A DNA stretch of 64,000 nucleotides, taken from positions 4,154,001 to 4,218,000 of the forward strand of contig OZ234500.1 in the NCBI GenBank assembly GCA_965153455.1. Direction: 5' to 3'. This document shows positions 23,089-36,300 of the stretch, in pieces (the first letter of the stretch is position 1; each line of letters starts with the position of its first letter). The translations under genes were made by a program, and so were the position numbers. Source of the DNA: Sphagnum compactum (Eukaryota; Bryophyta; Sphagnopsida; Sphagnales). The notes beneath the pieces were generated by a model that was not told the DNA's origin, searched no databases, and saw only the letters and a program-made list of their open reading frames with translations.

Positions 23089-23999
23089 TGATGCACCTCC
23101 AAACTTTTTAAAAGACCCAAAAGTGGGTCTTAAAATGAAACAACAGAAAAAGAAAAGAATCAAGGTACGCTCCCTAGTTCGCAACACTTTTAAGGTACGA
23201 AGGTGTGTTGGAGCTCTAGGATGGGACTAGAGCAAACTTGCAAGCAATAGTTCAAGATGAAATCAACATGCACAACTAAGGATAGAGGGTAGTTAATGCA
23301 AGTTGAACACAAGTGGTGCAATAGACTTAATAGGGACAACCTTAAGCACAAGCTTTACATGGCTTGTTTTGTAACCTTTGAGAAGAGGCAACACTCCCTT
23401 TCCCTATAATATATTTTATGTTTATTCATGGGGGCTACATCCAAATGACACTTTTTCTTGGGACTTTCCCATGGGAGTACCAAAATTGGGACTCTTGTTG
23501 TCCTGAAATTTTGGACGTTCATATCTTCTTCAAATCAAGCTTGTTTGGAACATATGAAGGTAATATTTTATAGCCCTAAAAAAGGTTTTTTAAAGGGTGT
23601 ATTTCATGCCCTAATTGAAGATCATTTGATCCCTGGTCTAAGGGGATTTGTGATTGGGAATCAAATTTCCAATTTGACTCCTAGCCCTTATTTTGATCAT
23701 AACTCATGCATTTCAGGTTTAAATAAACAGTGCAAGGGCACTTTAGGCATTTACACTTCAAGACCTTTCCTATGGTATCCTGGAGGCCCAATTTGACATT
23801 TTCAACTAAGGCTTTAATTATTCAAGACTCCCACACGAGTGCAACTCCCAAAATGGGAGTGCACTCTGGAGTCATTGGCTCAGTCTCTTGCACTCTCCCC
23901 CACTTGTGAGAGTGTGTTTCATTCCTAAACAAACCTTCTTGGCTTCATGTGCCCTTGCACTCCACACTTAATCGCGAACCTAATGTTAAGGTTATGACA
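23089..23999. mobile_element. Second, older solo LTR of the 12994-13908 family
   Basis: It runs TGATGCACC...TATGACA, 911 bp, collinear with 12994-13908 and clearly diverged. The flanks GGGTT and AGGTC are not identical, so the target duplication is decayed or the ends are off by a few bases. It directly adjoins the hAT-like pseudogene. Its 112-codon open frame (23458-23796) has no counterpart in the other copy. Confidence 0.7.
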
Positions 24000-24004
24000 A
24001 GGTC

Positions 24005-25900
24005 CTTACCATTAATGTCATTTTCCATAACGTTAGATGCAAGGTATGCAACATGATTGATATGAAACCTTGCCTACTTGTTCCCATGTTGGATACATTG
24101 ATGAAACATGAGGGTAAAAGGAAGGAAGCAAAGGATTCCTTAGAGATGAAAGAAAAAAGACCAATAAGTAACAAAACTTATAAACACAAAAAATCTAAGC
24201 TTTGTTTTCTACTCGAGCCTTTTTTTTCTGTCTTGCAATAAATCAACAAAAATAACCACTTGGAAATGGAGAAGAAAAAGGTTTAGTTTGCCACATTGTT
24301 CCAAGTTTTGGAAGGGGGTTGTTTTATGGTGGAGTATATATGAGAATAAGAGGGTTATATTTTATTTCATCAATGTGCTTAAAAACCCCAAAATGCATAG
24401 GTTAGACAATTGAGAATGTACAATGGTTGAATTTATGTTTGCTTATGTGATTAATGCAATACTGGTCAATATTTTTGTTGTTAACTATGTGACATTTACA
24501 TGTGACAAGGTGAACAATATGGATAATGATAATTGGATTTCCATACATGCATATGTGATGCAAAATTGGATGAAAGTTCCCATGTTGATTTTTCTTCAAA
24601 GGGTTGTTGTGGAACATGGGTTGATAATTTGACTATCGTGATCATGAAAACCTTACAAAAGGGAGGAGGCTTGAGTGAGTTATACATTTATAGCTAAAAA
24701 ATTCTTTTGTTTTGGGGCTAATAGGGTAAGTACATGCCAAGGCACCAAAATTGGTGTCATTAAGCAAATCAATACAAATTATGTACCTTTTTCCATTTGG
24801 GTCCATTGCATGGCTCATGGATGCAATATGGTACCTTATCTTCCTTGGGAATAGTTAGTAGCATAGAAGATTTATTACAAAGTTTTGTCATGCTTATTTT
24901 GTTCATAACCCAAAGAATCACCTTGAGTTCATTAAGCTTATTGATATGATTGAACAAAAGGGCTTAAAATTTTTAAGAACATGAAAACCATTGGATATCC
25001 TTGTTGGATCTTCTATAGATAATTCTTTCAAAATATAGGCCATTTTTGGCCAAGATGTTTTTGGATAGTTCAAGCAACCAAGTTGTTAAGGTGCCTTGTT
25101 TCAATCTTATTTGATTTTATTAGTTAATTTTGATGATATGATTTTGATGATCTTGTTGATATTGTTGATCAATTTGGTTTAATCTGATTTTTCTTGCTAA
25201 TTTGGCTTGTTCATTAATTTGATTTGATCTTGCTTGCTTGTTAATTTCGTGCTATGAATGTGTTGCATCATCCTTTCGTTGGAGAATATTGATTTTCTTA
25301 TGCAATTTGCACAACAATGTTATGGTTTCATGTGTGATTTGGGGGTTATAATATAGATTAACAAGGGGTAATTTTATACCTTGTATAATGCTGGTAGGTT
25401 TTCATTTTCTAATGATGAATTCTAAGCATTTAAAAGTCTATTGGATTGCACCCATAACACATGCACACAAAGTGGGTGGTAGACCTAAATGATTATAGTG
25501 AACAATTTACCTTCATTGTGAACAATGAAAAGCTTCAGGCTATGCACAATGATCCAATTTCAAAAGTGCAAACAATTGTGATTCCAAGTTTTTTCCAATT
25601 TTTAATTTCCAAGGTGAAGTTAAAATGTTCAAGTAAGTTGCTAACTATTTGAATATGCATAATCTTGATGTGTTGTGAGTTTTGGAGTTGTAAACACATT
25701 TAAAAAATAATAATTTGGTTTTGTAGGTCCATAGGTGTAGTTACAGAATTGATCAATGAGTTGGACAATTGGTTCCCTCAATGTGCTTCACTTGATGCGA
25801 TGGGCATCATATATCCACAATATTGGCTACAACTTGAGTGTGATGCTAGCTTGCCAAACATTAAAAATGTTGAAGGCATGGTACTATGAACCAAAGATGT
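24005..25900 (+). pseudogene. hAT-like transposase-derived gene, decayed
   Basis: Scattered plus-strand peptides follow the order of a plant hAT-like family. 24010-24130: RCKVCNMIDMKPCLLVPMLD then TLMKHEGKRKEAK, like a BED-type finger and its following helix. 24480-24600: VTFTCDKVNNMDNDNWISIH, QNWMKVPMLIFLQRVV. 24640-24990: a GGGLSELYI segment, then HAYFVHNPKNHLEFIKL and MIEQKGLKFLR in a shifted frame. 25740-25880: ELINELDNWFPQC, GIIYPQYWLQLECD. Frame changes and stops separate the pieces. The gene is truncated close to the solo LTR ending at 23999. Homology is recognised from memory of the zinc-finger-862/DUF4371-like proteins; the catalytic residues could not all be located. No terminal inverted repeats were identified. 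Confidence 0.6.
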
Positions 25901-28540
25901 TAAAAGTTTGGTGAGTCAAATTATGTAATTCCACCTTTGCTTGATTGTGGCAATTGGATTTTAACCAAGGAATGTTCAAGTTGTGTATGAAAAGTAATTC
26001 CAAAATAGTCTTGAACCATCGTTTGGTCTCAATCCATCAATTCACATTTGGAGGACCATTCATCCATCTAGAATTCTAACACTCCTTCTTTTAGTATCTT
26101 AAGCATGCAAAGATGACCATAATTCATGTTTTGGGGAGTGTAAAGGATAAACAATCTTTTTCATATCTAGCATTTTTAAAGAACAAACTACAGGCTACCT
26201 TATACCTTCACCTACCTTTGGTGGTTACAATCATAAGTTCTTCACTTTAAAGATTTTTCTATACATTGTTATATTTGATGCTTGGATTGGAACAACAAGA
26301 TCATTATGGTGTTATTGCATAGATAAGAATTGTGTAAACATGTTATTTTGTAAAGCAACTCAATTGCTAGCATCTTCATACTTGGTTAATTTCTTGCACT
26401 TCCGAAAGTTAACTGATATTTTCTACTATTTGCAACTCCCTTGTTTCCATCATCTTAGTAAGCCCAATGAAATTCTTGCATTTTAGCTTTGAAGATATGG
26501 ATTTGAACATTTCTAATGGATGGGACTCTTAAAAAGAACGTTATATTGATTATCAGTTTGCTTCACACTCACAAGGCACCATAGCCAGATTGAGCTTCTT
26601 CTCAAAACTTGCTGCTTCCAAGTTTGAGTTGTAGCCAGTAATGGCATGTCTCTATTTCCCTTTGATCACTACTACACTTCTCCTGAAACACAACGAACAT
26701 AGCCACTTTTCTACATTGCCCAAGAAATGATGGCCAGTTTATTTCACAATTTATATAAGAATATAGCCACTTTGACTCTGGAGTCCAAGACTTCTTGTAA
26801 CCATGTGGGCACTTTCTCAAAGAAAAAAAAGGAAGGGGGGGGGTGGGGAGAGGGGCTGGTCAGCATCAAAGGGAGGCTGAAACTAAGGATTACTTTACGA
26901 ATAAGTTTATCTGGCTGACCTTTTGGGAACTCACTACACCAAACCCTTACTAATTCCATCTTCAATGTTAGATTCATAAATTGGTCTGTGCTTGCAACAC
27001 CACCAACATAGGTATTGCAAATGGCTTGATCACATAAAATTCTAAGGCATGGGAACAAAACAATCAATGTCATCCCCCATCTTCTACAACAAATAGAAAA
27101 TCTTTACATTTTAAACAGCCCTCAATATAGACATGTGTATGTATTACAATGAGAGTGCATGTATGGAAACAAAAAGCTTTTGACAACAACACTCTCACAA
27201 TCCCTTCCCCCACCCCAAAAGGACAAAAAGAGCTCTCCAAAGGAGAAGCAATTATGAGAGGGGGTTACTTATTTTACTTACTTAAAAACCCACATTTTGG
27301 AAGACTACTTAATATAGAATTTTTTTTAATGGCAATGTCATGTGAGAATCTCAACAAACATTAGTGCACAATTACATGTGTAGCTCTTCCTTGCATGCAA
27401 GAAATCAAATCCCCCCCATTGGAAATAACCCCCCAAAAAAAAATTTTAAAAAAAATCCCAAACTCACAACCCCCCTCCCCGCCCACAAAAGAGAAAAAAA
27501 AAAACCCTCATGGATCCAATTGGGGTACCTATTGGATCCATTCTTCCTTTTCCTTCTTTCTATCAGCATGTTTGAACCCACACCAATGTGATCATTATGG
27601 GTTTGTGAGGAGGAGGAGGTTTTTCTTTTGTTGTATGAATTTGCAACCTGCAACTTTCCCAACAAATCCAAAAAAAACTATGATGTTTGGAGAGATTCCT
27701 TGTGCAAATCATGGTTGTCAACATGGTCCCATGAACGTCCTGCAAACCTCTAGGACATTCCAATCTGAGCATCCCATGCAAAGCATAGGCTTGGAGTGGG
27801 TTTGAGAGGTTTGGGGAATGTCTCAATTTGGCTTGAACAATAAAAAAAATTCTCGGGATAGGATGGCAACATGTACAATAGGCTAACACTGTGGAATAAC
27901 AAGATTACAATTGTGATGTTGAAAGAGACTCTATGAAGTGTCATAGGAATGGCACCCATGTTAGGATGGACACCACTATATATATAATTTACTTATTTCA
28001 TTCTTGGGAGTTTGACAATGTATAAGCTACAATGACAATGGAATGGATGATAGTGGGCACTAGGAAGGATGTTGGGCGTGTCGAGAAGGATGCTGTTGAG
28101 ATGCGTTAGGTTCTCTAACATCCGCCTAGATGAAAAATGTAAATTTAAGTAAAATTTAAAAGTGGGTTGTGGGAGGGGGGAAGGGGAGGGGGGAGGGTTG
28201 TCACTACTTGCTGGGACACCAAGAAAGACGTGCATGATGTATAGATGTTAGAGGGATCTGAGACATCCCTCCTAACAACCAAGGTCCAAATGCAATGCTA
28301 ATATTTAAAGCACAATTCACATATATTAATATATTTCCTTATTACTCTTGGCAATCAACCACCTCATTACCCTACCCTAGTCTAAGGCCCTCCCCTATCA
28401 AACATATCATCCCCTTGCATTAGTTGAAGGTAAATCTTTTTTGGTTATATTCTTATTGTGTTCTCCTTTCGGGTTTGAATTTTGGAAAGGTACCCTTATT
28501 GGAAGAATATGTTGGCAAAACTACAGGGTAAACAATCATT
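25901..28540. other. Intergenic DNA, no gene recognised
   Basis: Contains G-rich (26830-26865) and A/C-rich (27405-27510) low-complexity tracts. The 136-codon frame at 27395-27805 runs through these tracts and is not protein-like. 26580-27060 has slightly higher GC and short open frames on the minus strand, but I match them to nothing. Confidence 0.45.
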
Positions 28541-28815
28541 TCAATTTTGGCAGATTTTCGCCAATTTTCGACCTGAAAAAAAATCTGATTTTGACCTCTA
28601 CCTCCAAAAAAGTGTTTTGATGGAAAAAAATAAAAATGGAAAATTTTACCAAATTTCAAGAATATTTTTTTGTAATCTTCAATTTTTATAGTAAGTTCCC
28701 AATAGGTAGCCAAGAATATAGAAAGATCCTTACATTTTTTCGCTTTTCATATCTGGTTTCTATCCAAATTTGGCTAAACTAATTACTGGATGATCCCCAG
28801 TTTGAATATTTCACA
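28540..28815 (+). repeat. Dispersed repeat with CCAAATTTGG core
   Basis: Collinear with 63590-63885: TTTTCGCCAATTTTCGACCTG, a GATTTTGACC-like block, ATGGAAAAAAAT, GGTAGCCAAGAATATAGAAAG, CATATCTGG, TCCAAATTTGGCTAAA, GGATGATCCCCAG. Confidence 0.6.
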
Positions 28816-29754
28816 AATTCTTTATTAAAAAAAACACCGGGGTAGGAAGTGAGGGTTCTGCGAGAAAGGCCAGGAACTTGGAAGCCAACAAAAGTGCAAG
28901 GCAGTAGTGCCAACGAGGATTGCACTTATATTTGGGAGGGAATATGTGAACAACATTTAGTCTCATTACTCCACCTTGGATAAGTGTTATTTTATTGTTA
29001 TTTTTATTCCCCAAAATTTGGGATGTTGCCACATCATCCACGAGGAGCTTGTTGAGGCTCAAAAGGTACCAGCCATTTAGGGTTAAGTTTTTTTTGTCCC
29101 TTTTCACACAGTTGTTGTCCTCATGTCCTGACATGTGGATCTGAACTTAATATCTATCTACCATTAAATGAAAGTAGGAAGATTGTTTTTGTTTGTTTGT
29201 GAAGTTGAGATCTCCCAAATTAGGGTGCCCCCACCATGCTCTTGGTACCATTGGGAAGCCCTTGATGAGTAGCTTAGGAGTGTTGAGTAAGGGTGCAATC
29301 ATGGTGGTTTTTGTAACACTTACATTTAGAGAACAAGAGTTATTGAATAATTTATCATTGAATATTTAATAAATTATTATTAGGGAAATTGGGGCATGCT
29401 CTTAGTACTTTTGGAAAGTCCTTGATGAGTGGGGAGTTTGTGGAGATGATTTTGTAATTTTTTAAACCCTAAGGTGGAGGATATATTGAATTTTGATTAT
29501 AATATTTGTCGTTGAAAGTTCAACTAAATTACCCAAAAAAATGATTTTGGAAGGAAATTTTACTTAGGTGATGAGTTTGCACTTCATACTTGAATGAAAA
29601 GCACAGATCACATGTCTCCCATGTCAGTTTAAGTCCACTCCCAATTTGTCTGAAGCTGAAATCTAATGCATCAAATTATAATTGTTCCAAACATAAAATT
29701 CACCTCTTATATTGAGCTTGTTAGTTTTCAGTGTAAATGGGCTCTATGAGAATG

Positions 29755-29895
29755 TAGAAGGGTAGCTAAAAATAGAAAAGAATTCTTAAAATTTTCTACT
29801 TTTACATCTGTTCTATAGCCCAATTTGACTAAATCTTCTTGTTGATAATCACCATTTTGGCTACATCAGAAAATTGAAATAAAAAACCCCTGGTT
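29755..29895 (+). repeat. Dispersed repeat of the same family
   Basis: GGGTAGCTAAAAATAGAAAAG, then TTTTCTACTTTTACATCTG, CCCAATTTGACTAAATCTTC, then GATAATCACCATTTTGGC, CTACATCAGAAAATTG. Confidence 0.55.
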
Positions 29896-32800
29896 GTAAT
29901 TGTAGTTACACTAGTACCTGGATCAGTTCAACATTAATTATATTATTTTCAGAAATGTTGAATTCATTTTTAAAAATAAGAAAATTTTCTTCTGAAAGAA
30001 AATAAAGAATCTGATGAAATATTTAGGAATTTACCATTTGTCAAAATGGAATCTCAAAATTAATTGCTTATTTGACAAACATGCATTGAGGTGGCCAAGG
30101 TACTGGTATTCATTCATTGGTAAAATTGGTACCTATTATTATTATTCATGGCTATGTCTACAAATCGTATGTTACACTTTTCCCTTAATTTATGCCATAG
30201 AGTAAAACCGCCCATCACCAAACAAGTACCTATCACTGAATAATTTCCAATATTTTACTAATTCCTCAACCAAATTGAGCAATTTTTGTGTCATTGGATG
30301 TGCAAATTGGGGGGCTACAAATGTTCTTTGAGCGGCAGAAGTAAAGGAGCAACACAGAAAACCCAACCCATGAAGAGGATGAGTGATAGGTTGTTTCAAT
30401 TTTTTTGAGAAAATAGCTCTAGACCCCTCTCTAGTTCCAGCTCAATATCTTCCACATTTTTAGTCTGTCTTGAGTGGTTTAAAACTTGATGGGTGCATCA
30501 ACTAGGGCTTTACAAAACTTCTTTGCATTCCAGAGGCAAAAATGCAATGATCAAAGATTGTAAGCTCAAAATCCTAATCTGTTTTAAATCACCCATCACC
30601 AAACACTGAACCCACTTACACAAAACATCCCATGTCTTGCCCATTCCATTACCAAATTGAAAGATTTCTGTGATGTTGGAAGTGCTAGGGGAAAAGCTAA
30701 ATTTTTTTTTTGAGCTTTAGAATCAGAAAAACAATGTGTGAGGATTTGACTTTGTTTGAATTCTTAATAGTTCGCTCACTGGCCTATCTACCCTGGTGAG
30801 TTTGATATCCTTGTGACCTTGTGTAATAAAGATATCGTCATCTTTTATATTCTTCCTAGTAAAGAATGTTTCAATCATGATGAATCATTGCCAAACTTAA
30901 TTAAAGACAAAACATCAATTGGGAGGTGGAAAGTGAGGAACAAAAAGAGAGGACCAAAAAGAGAGGACCAAAGTCCAAAAAGGAGATAGCATCCAAAAGC
31001 GAAAAGCAAACGAACAAAGACTCCAAAATAAAAACAAGAGGGACCCTGCCAAAGAAAAGACAAAAGAGCAAACTATGGTCTAAACCCCTCAAAGGTTGAT
31101 TTATTTGGATTTTCTCTTTGTATTACATTTTCTTGAATATTTTTTGCATGATGAATTAATTCTGGCCTTTTATTTCTATCTATAGCTGCCCTCACAGATC
31201 TTCGTTTTGATTACAAATCTTCCCCTTGGCTGAATGCTTCTTGTTCTTTTTACCCAGGGTGAGAAGAAGAAAGACAATAATAATTAGAGTTTTTTCTTAA
31301 AATACAGAAGAAAGGAAGGGAAAAAATAGAAAGAAAAGAAAATCACTATGACAGCCACTAATAAAGGAAATATGAAGCAACATATAATTACAAGTGGCCA
31401 ACGTGAACCAGCACCTACGCACCACCTACACTCGTACCTTTCACCTTCTTCAGGGTTGTATATTAGAGCATCTCCGCATAATTGCAGAGTTTGCTCAGGG
31501 TGGTACAATGTGCAACAACGCTGTGCACATGTAGGAAAGAGTGTAACAAATTTGACCTGACTGCTGCTCAGTATTTCTGATTGGACTATCATAATGATTG
31601 TTCCAGGTGGTTTGGTGTTGGTGGTCCCTCACCTATTTGCTATATCCCTCTTTCAGTTTTATGGGCGGGGTTGCAAAAGAGTAAATAATTAAACTTGGAT
31701 GCGAAAATTGTTTTTGCAAGGTCACATACAGAGCGCAGCTGGAGATTCTCTTAGGGCATTACGGGGCACTAGCACAGCATTGGTGGAGATAATCAAGAGC
31801 TGCCTTGATTATCAAGGCAACAATCCCTGGAAATCCACAAATTTAGGCTTTCTTTTTTTTGTCCTCACTTCACTTTTGTCACGAGTCGTAAACGTTTGTG
31901 ATGAGGCATGGCAAAGGACATCTCTTATTTGATGTCCATAATATTAATTTAAAAATGTGAACCCACCACTTTATCAGTTTTCTTACTTCAAGTGAACACC
32001 AATTAGAAGGCTTAGCACATACACTAAGGGTGCTTAGATTTTTTTTCCTTTTGGGTTTTTTGGAAGAGGGTGAGGTGGAATTTTTATTTTATTATTATTA
32101 TTATTTTGGGGTCTGTTCCCATTGTGTTTCCATCATGTTCCAAAGGGGGTTCCCAATAGTTTCCTCAAGTGTTCCACAAGACACACTCAGTTTTATCCCA
32201 CATTGTTTGGCCCCAGTTCAACTTCCATGGATGTAAAGTGTAAAGGAGATTTTAAGTGGGACATATATCTAGCCTTCTATGTTGAGGATGTCCGATGTAC
32301 TAGAAAAAACGATGAAGGGCCAATCAATGTGGCTCCATATTATTTTAAATTTTTTTTGGGGTGCACCCCTATTTCTTAGATGAATACCACCAATTCGTCA
32401 AAAAAGTCTATTAAACAGTAGGCTAAGATTGCCAAGTATCCTTAACCTTTTTTTTGTTGCCAAATTTCACAAAGTATTTCACCACTTTGCGGCAAAAATT
32501 TTTTTAAAAAAATTTGAAATCACCATATTTAGACCATATGTTCTTGCATGTCACCAATATATAGTGGGGGACCTACCCAAAAACATTCTACTTTTCTCAT
32601 TGACTTGTAGCCAAATTCTTGAAAGAAAAAACCCTCATGCTGATCTGAAAAAACTACTTTTGGAATTTCTATGGGATGACCTTTGGATGCACTCATCCAA
32701 AGGTCCTTGAGGCCTCTTAGAATTTGTTAATGATTTCTTGTCCACTCTAATTTGGTGCAAAGAGACCCTTTCAAAAGTTTGCCAAGTTAGCATCAAATGA

Positions 32801-33090
32801 ATGGATAGAGAGTTAGGGATTTTTTGGTCAATTTTATGATATTTAAAGAATTGAAAAAAAATCCAAAAAACTTTATCAAAATTAGTTGAATTACCCTTTA
32901 AAGAAAATTATCTCAAAAAATCCTCAACATTTTTGGTGAAAAAAAACCACAACTTTTTTCCCTAAACATCAATGGGTAGAGTAACCTCCATAATCTCTCT
33001 CCCCCCTCCCCAAAGTAATCATAATTTAATTTAATTATTATTTTTATTGTTACTGAGTTGAGATTTTAACGAGTAATTTCAAATTACTGA
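29896..33090. other. Intergenic DNA, no gene recognised
   Basis: A 102-codon minus-strand frame at 31284-31592 has a Cys-rich middle and hydrophobic end; it may be an exon of something, but no splice partners or family were found. 30900-31060 is purine-rich with a short duplicated AAAAAGAGAGGACC. Nothing else stands out. Confidence 0.45.
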
Positions 33091-33094
33091 ACAC

Positions 33095-33215
33095 ATTGCT
33101 AACAAATTACTAACAAATCGCTTAACAAATAACTAACAATTTGGTTAACAAATTACTGACAAATGGGTTAACAAATAACTAGCGAATTCGTAACAAGTTA
33201 CTAACAGAAATCGTG
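33095..33215 (+). repeat. Short tandem AACAAATTACTAACAAAT repeats upstream of the MATE gene
   Basis: Six to seven imperfect units of about 17-19 bp of the form TTAACAAATAACTAACAAAT lie 120-240 bp before the MATE start codon, in its presumed promoter. A GA-rich leader (GAGAGAGAGAGGGAGCGCGAGAG, 33256-33279) follows. Plant GAGA-rich leaders often bind BPC factors; that role here is inference. Confidence 0.6.
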
Positions 33216-33331
33216 AACTTCAGCCTAGTTAAGAAACAGTAAAGCTTCTGCGTGCGAGAGAGAGAGAGGGAGCGCGAGAGCTGGTGGAGTTGGTGAAGGA
33301 GGAGCTCGGGAAGCAGCCTTGTGGCGGCGTC

Positions 33332-36300
33332 ATGGATTCGGCGACGACGACTGGGAGGCTTCCACTGCATCATGATGGAGGAGAGAGTGGGCAGGAGGCG
33401 GTGGAGGAGGAGGAGGAAGAAGAGCAGCAGCAGCAACAACAATATAGTTTAGCAGCGACTTCATTACTTGGAACTGATCCCGTAATCAACGGGTCCAGCA
33501 GATCGGAAGGTAACGTGTCCAAATTGGACACTCTGAAGCAGCTCCTCCTGATGTCCTTTGGTTGTCTGGGATTTGATGGAATGGTTTTAAGAGTTTTTCC
33601 AACAGCTTAAAATTTCTACTCAGAGGCCAATATCGAGATCAGTTTCACGTCTTGGAAATTAGAGAAGGCGGGACGTTTGGGCGCCAGTCTGATGGATTGG
33701 GTCTTCTTCTTCTTCACAAAAAAGAAATATCAATTGGGTTGGTGGTTTTTGCTTCCTTTTTTTTTTTCTTAGGGTGGGTTGCAGATGAGCACCAGCACAA
33801 CAGGCGAGTAGAACAAGGTGGTGGCGGTGGTGGTGCAATGGGCAGCTGGACTATAAGTAGTGCTCATGGAGCATGGGGTAGGATATGGTTGGAGGTGAGG
33901 AAGCAGTGTGTGATAGCAGGACCCATGGTGTGTACGAATTTGCTGCAATACAGTATCACCATTGTGGCCATCATCTATGTGGGTCATCTGGGAGAACTGG
34001 AGCTCTCCAGTGCTTCCATAGCTACGTCTTTTGCAAGTGTCACAGGCTACACTCTGCTGGTAAAACTTTTGCTCGTCCCCCCCCCCCCCCCCCCCCACTT
34101 TGTGATCCAGACTCCAAAACCTACTACTGTTGCAGGCTGGCTTATGAATCTATCTCCAATATTATTGTTTCCTGAGGGTTCAATTTTCTTCCTGAAGGGA
34201 GGAGGATTTTGGGAGATACCTATGCTTGATTGTTTGCTTAAACTCTGCCAGATTCTTTTGTGGTGCTAGAAAAATTGTATACTTGTATTATAAACTCTAT
34301 CAAGACTTTTGCAATGGATGATGTTTGTAGGGTTGAAGAAACCTTGATCAACAATTTTTTGTGTTGATGATCTTGTTGCACAGTTGGGCATGGGAAGTGG
34401 GTTGGAGACGCTATGTGGGCAAGCATATGGAGCACATCAGTATGAATCAGTGGGAGTTTATTTGCAAGCGGCTATATTTTGCATGCTCCTGGTGTGCATA
34501 CCAGTTGCAGTATTGTGGTTCAATATGGAGTCTTTACTCCTGCTAATGGGTCAAGACCAGGAGATTTCTGCAATGGCAGGGATGTATTTTGGGTGGCTCG
34601 TGCCTTCTTTGTTTGGAGTGGCGATGCTTCATCCTCTTCTCAAGTTTCTCCAGTCACAGAGCGTGGTTTTGCCCATGATGTTGTGCTCCTTGTTTGCAGT
34701 TTTGTTTCATATTGCGCTCTGTTACATTCTCATCTACACATTGGACGTGGGTTTCATTGGTGCTGCCCTGGCAACTACCATCTCCTACTGGCTAAACGCA
34801 ATATTCCTGATGCTTTATGTCAAGTTTTCTGTCATCTGCAAGAAGACATGGAGGGGCTTGTCCACCGAGACTTTTTCAGCTGTGAAGCCCTTTATGAAGC
34901 TTGCTATCCCTTCAGCATTCATGATTTGGTATAAGCAAATCTTCCAGATTATTATCATGTGAACACATCATTCCAGGGATGTTCAAGGGTGTCAGATACA
35001 GGAATTCATATTGTGATCAATTGCGTCGATAATGGTTTCCAAATGATGATATCTACAAACAGAAAATGTCACTCTTGCTTGTAAAAGTGGGCTGAGGGTA
35101 GTGCTCATGTTGCTGGTGGGCAGCCTGGAGTACTGGTCATTTGAGTTATTGGTGCTGCTGTCAGGCCTACTTCCCAACCCAAAGATTGAGCTCTCAGTGC
35201 TCTCCATTTGGTATGACATTTGCCTCTCATGATCTGCATTCTCGAGGATGCCATTGCAAGCACAAAAGGGCTGAGTAATTATGAAGCTACTGTCTCCTCA
35301 GAATAGCTGCTTCATAAGTTCTCTTTTCTGCTTGTACTATCTGGACACACCCATTGTGGCTAATGTTGATCTCCTTTCTTGTTCTGTTTCACACAGTCTC
35401 AATACAGCAGCGTTAACCTACATGATACCCTTTGGGGTCAGTGCAGCAGTAAGGTAGGTCACTTAATACTTTTGTTTCTTCCAGAGAACTGTACTATTCT
35501 GAACTCACAACTTATGAAGTTGTTGTATCTTACATTTTGGGTGGGTTGTCTTTGTTGAGATCCTCACAACTGATTTATTTCCTTTGGCATTGGTGTGCAG
35601 TACACGTGTATCAAATGAGCTCGGAGCAGGTCAGCCAGATGTCGCCAAGTTTTCAGTGAAAATTGGTTTAGGACTTTCATCCATCCAGGCTTTGATCATT
35701 GCCAGCACTCTGCTCATCGTACGGAACTTGTGGGGCAACATTTTCAGCAGCTCAGATGAGGTGGTGGACTATGTTGCCAAGATCCTGCCCTTGCTTGCAA
35801 TCACATCATTCATGGATGGTATTCAAGGTGTTCTTTCAGGTATGACAAATAGCCTTTTTTGACAAAAGTAGTAGTATCTGTCAAGAAAACTGACGTGCTA
35901 TGTATGTGCACTGCCAGTCAAGAAATTCTGAGATTTTTTTTAGGATGACTGCAGGTGTAGCTAGGGGATGTGGATGGCAAGAGTATGCAGCGTATGCAAA
36001 CTTGGGAGCGTTTTATGGCGTTGGCATGCCAACTGCTGTCATTCTTGCATTTGTGTTTCATCTGAATGGCTGGGTTTGTACCTTCTTGACGAAATCCAAC
36101 CACCACATATTGAATTGCTGAAGTTGCTTCAAGAATCCAACCTTTCTTCTGATAATGTAGAACAAGTGTAGCTTTAAAGAACTTGAGGAATAATTGTTTT
36201 CCCAACACATAGCCACAGTACAGTTTATATTGAAAGAAGGGATGGAAAGCTATGGGCACCTTGTCTAAGTTGTGCTGCAGGAAACTTTTGATGGGTAATT

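Noticed and set aside
27395-27805. 136-codon plus-strand frame
   Set aside because: It runs through C- and A-homopolymer tracts; Pro/Lys composition is an artefact and frames on the other strand are equally long.
31284-31592. 102-codon minus-strand frame with a Cys-rich middle and hydrophobic end
   Set aside because: No splice partner, family or promoter is visible; the hydrophobic end is what T-rich DNA gives by chance.
33652-34269. 205-codon continuous frame across MATE intron 1, exon 2 and intron 2
   Set aside because: Only 33773-34059 is MATE coding; the rest reads through introns, including the poly-C tract, by chance.
34992-35219. Minus-strand 75-codon frame in the MATE gene
   Set aside because: It is antisense to exon 4 and adjoining introns.
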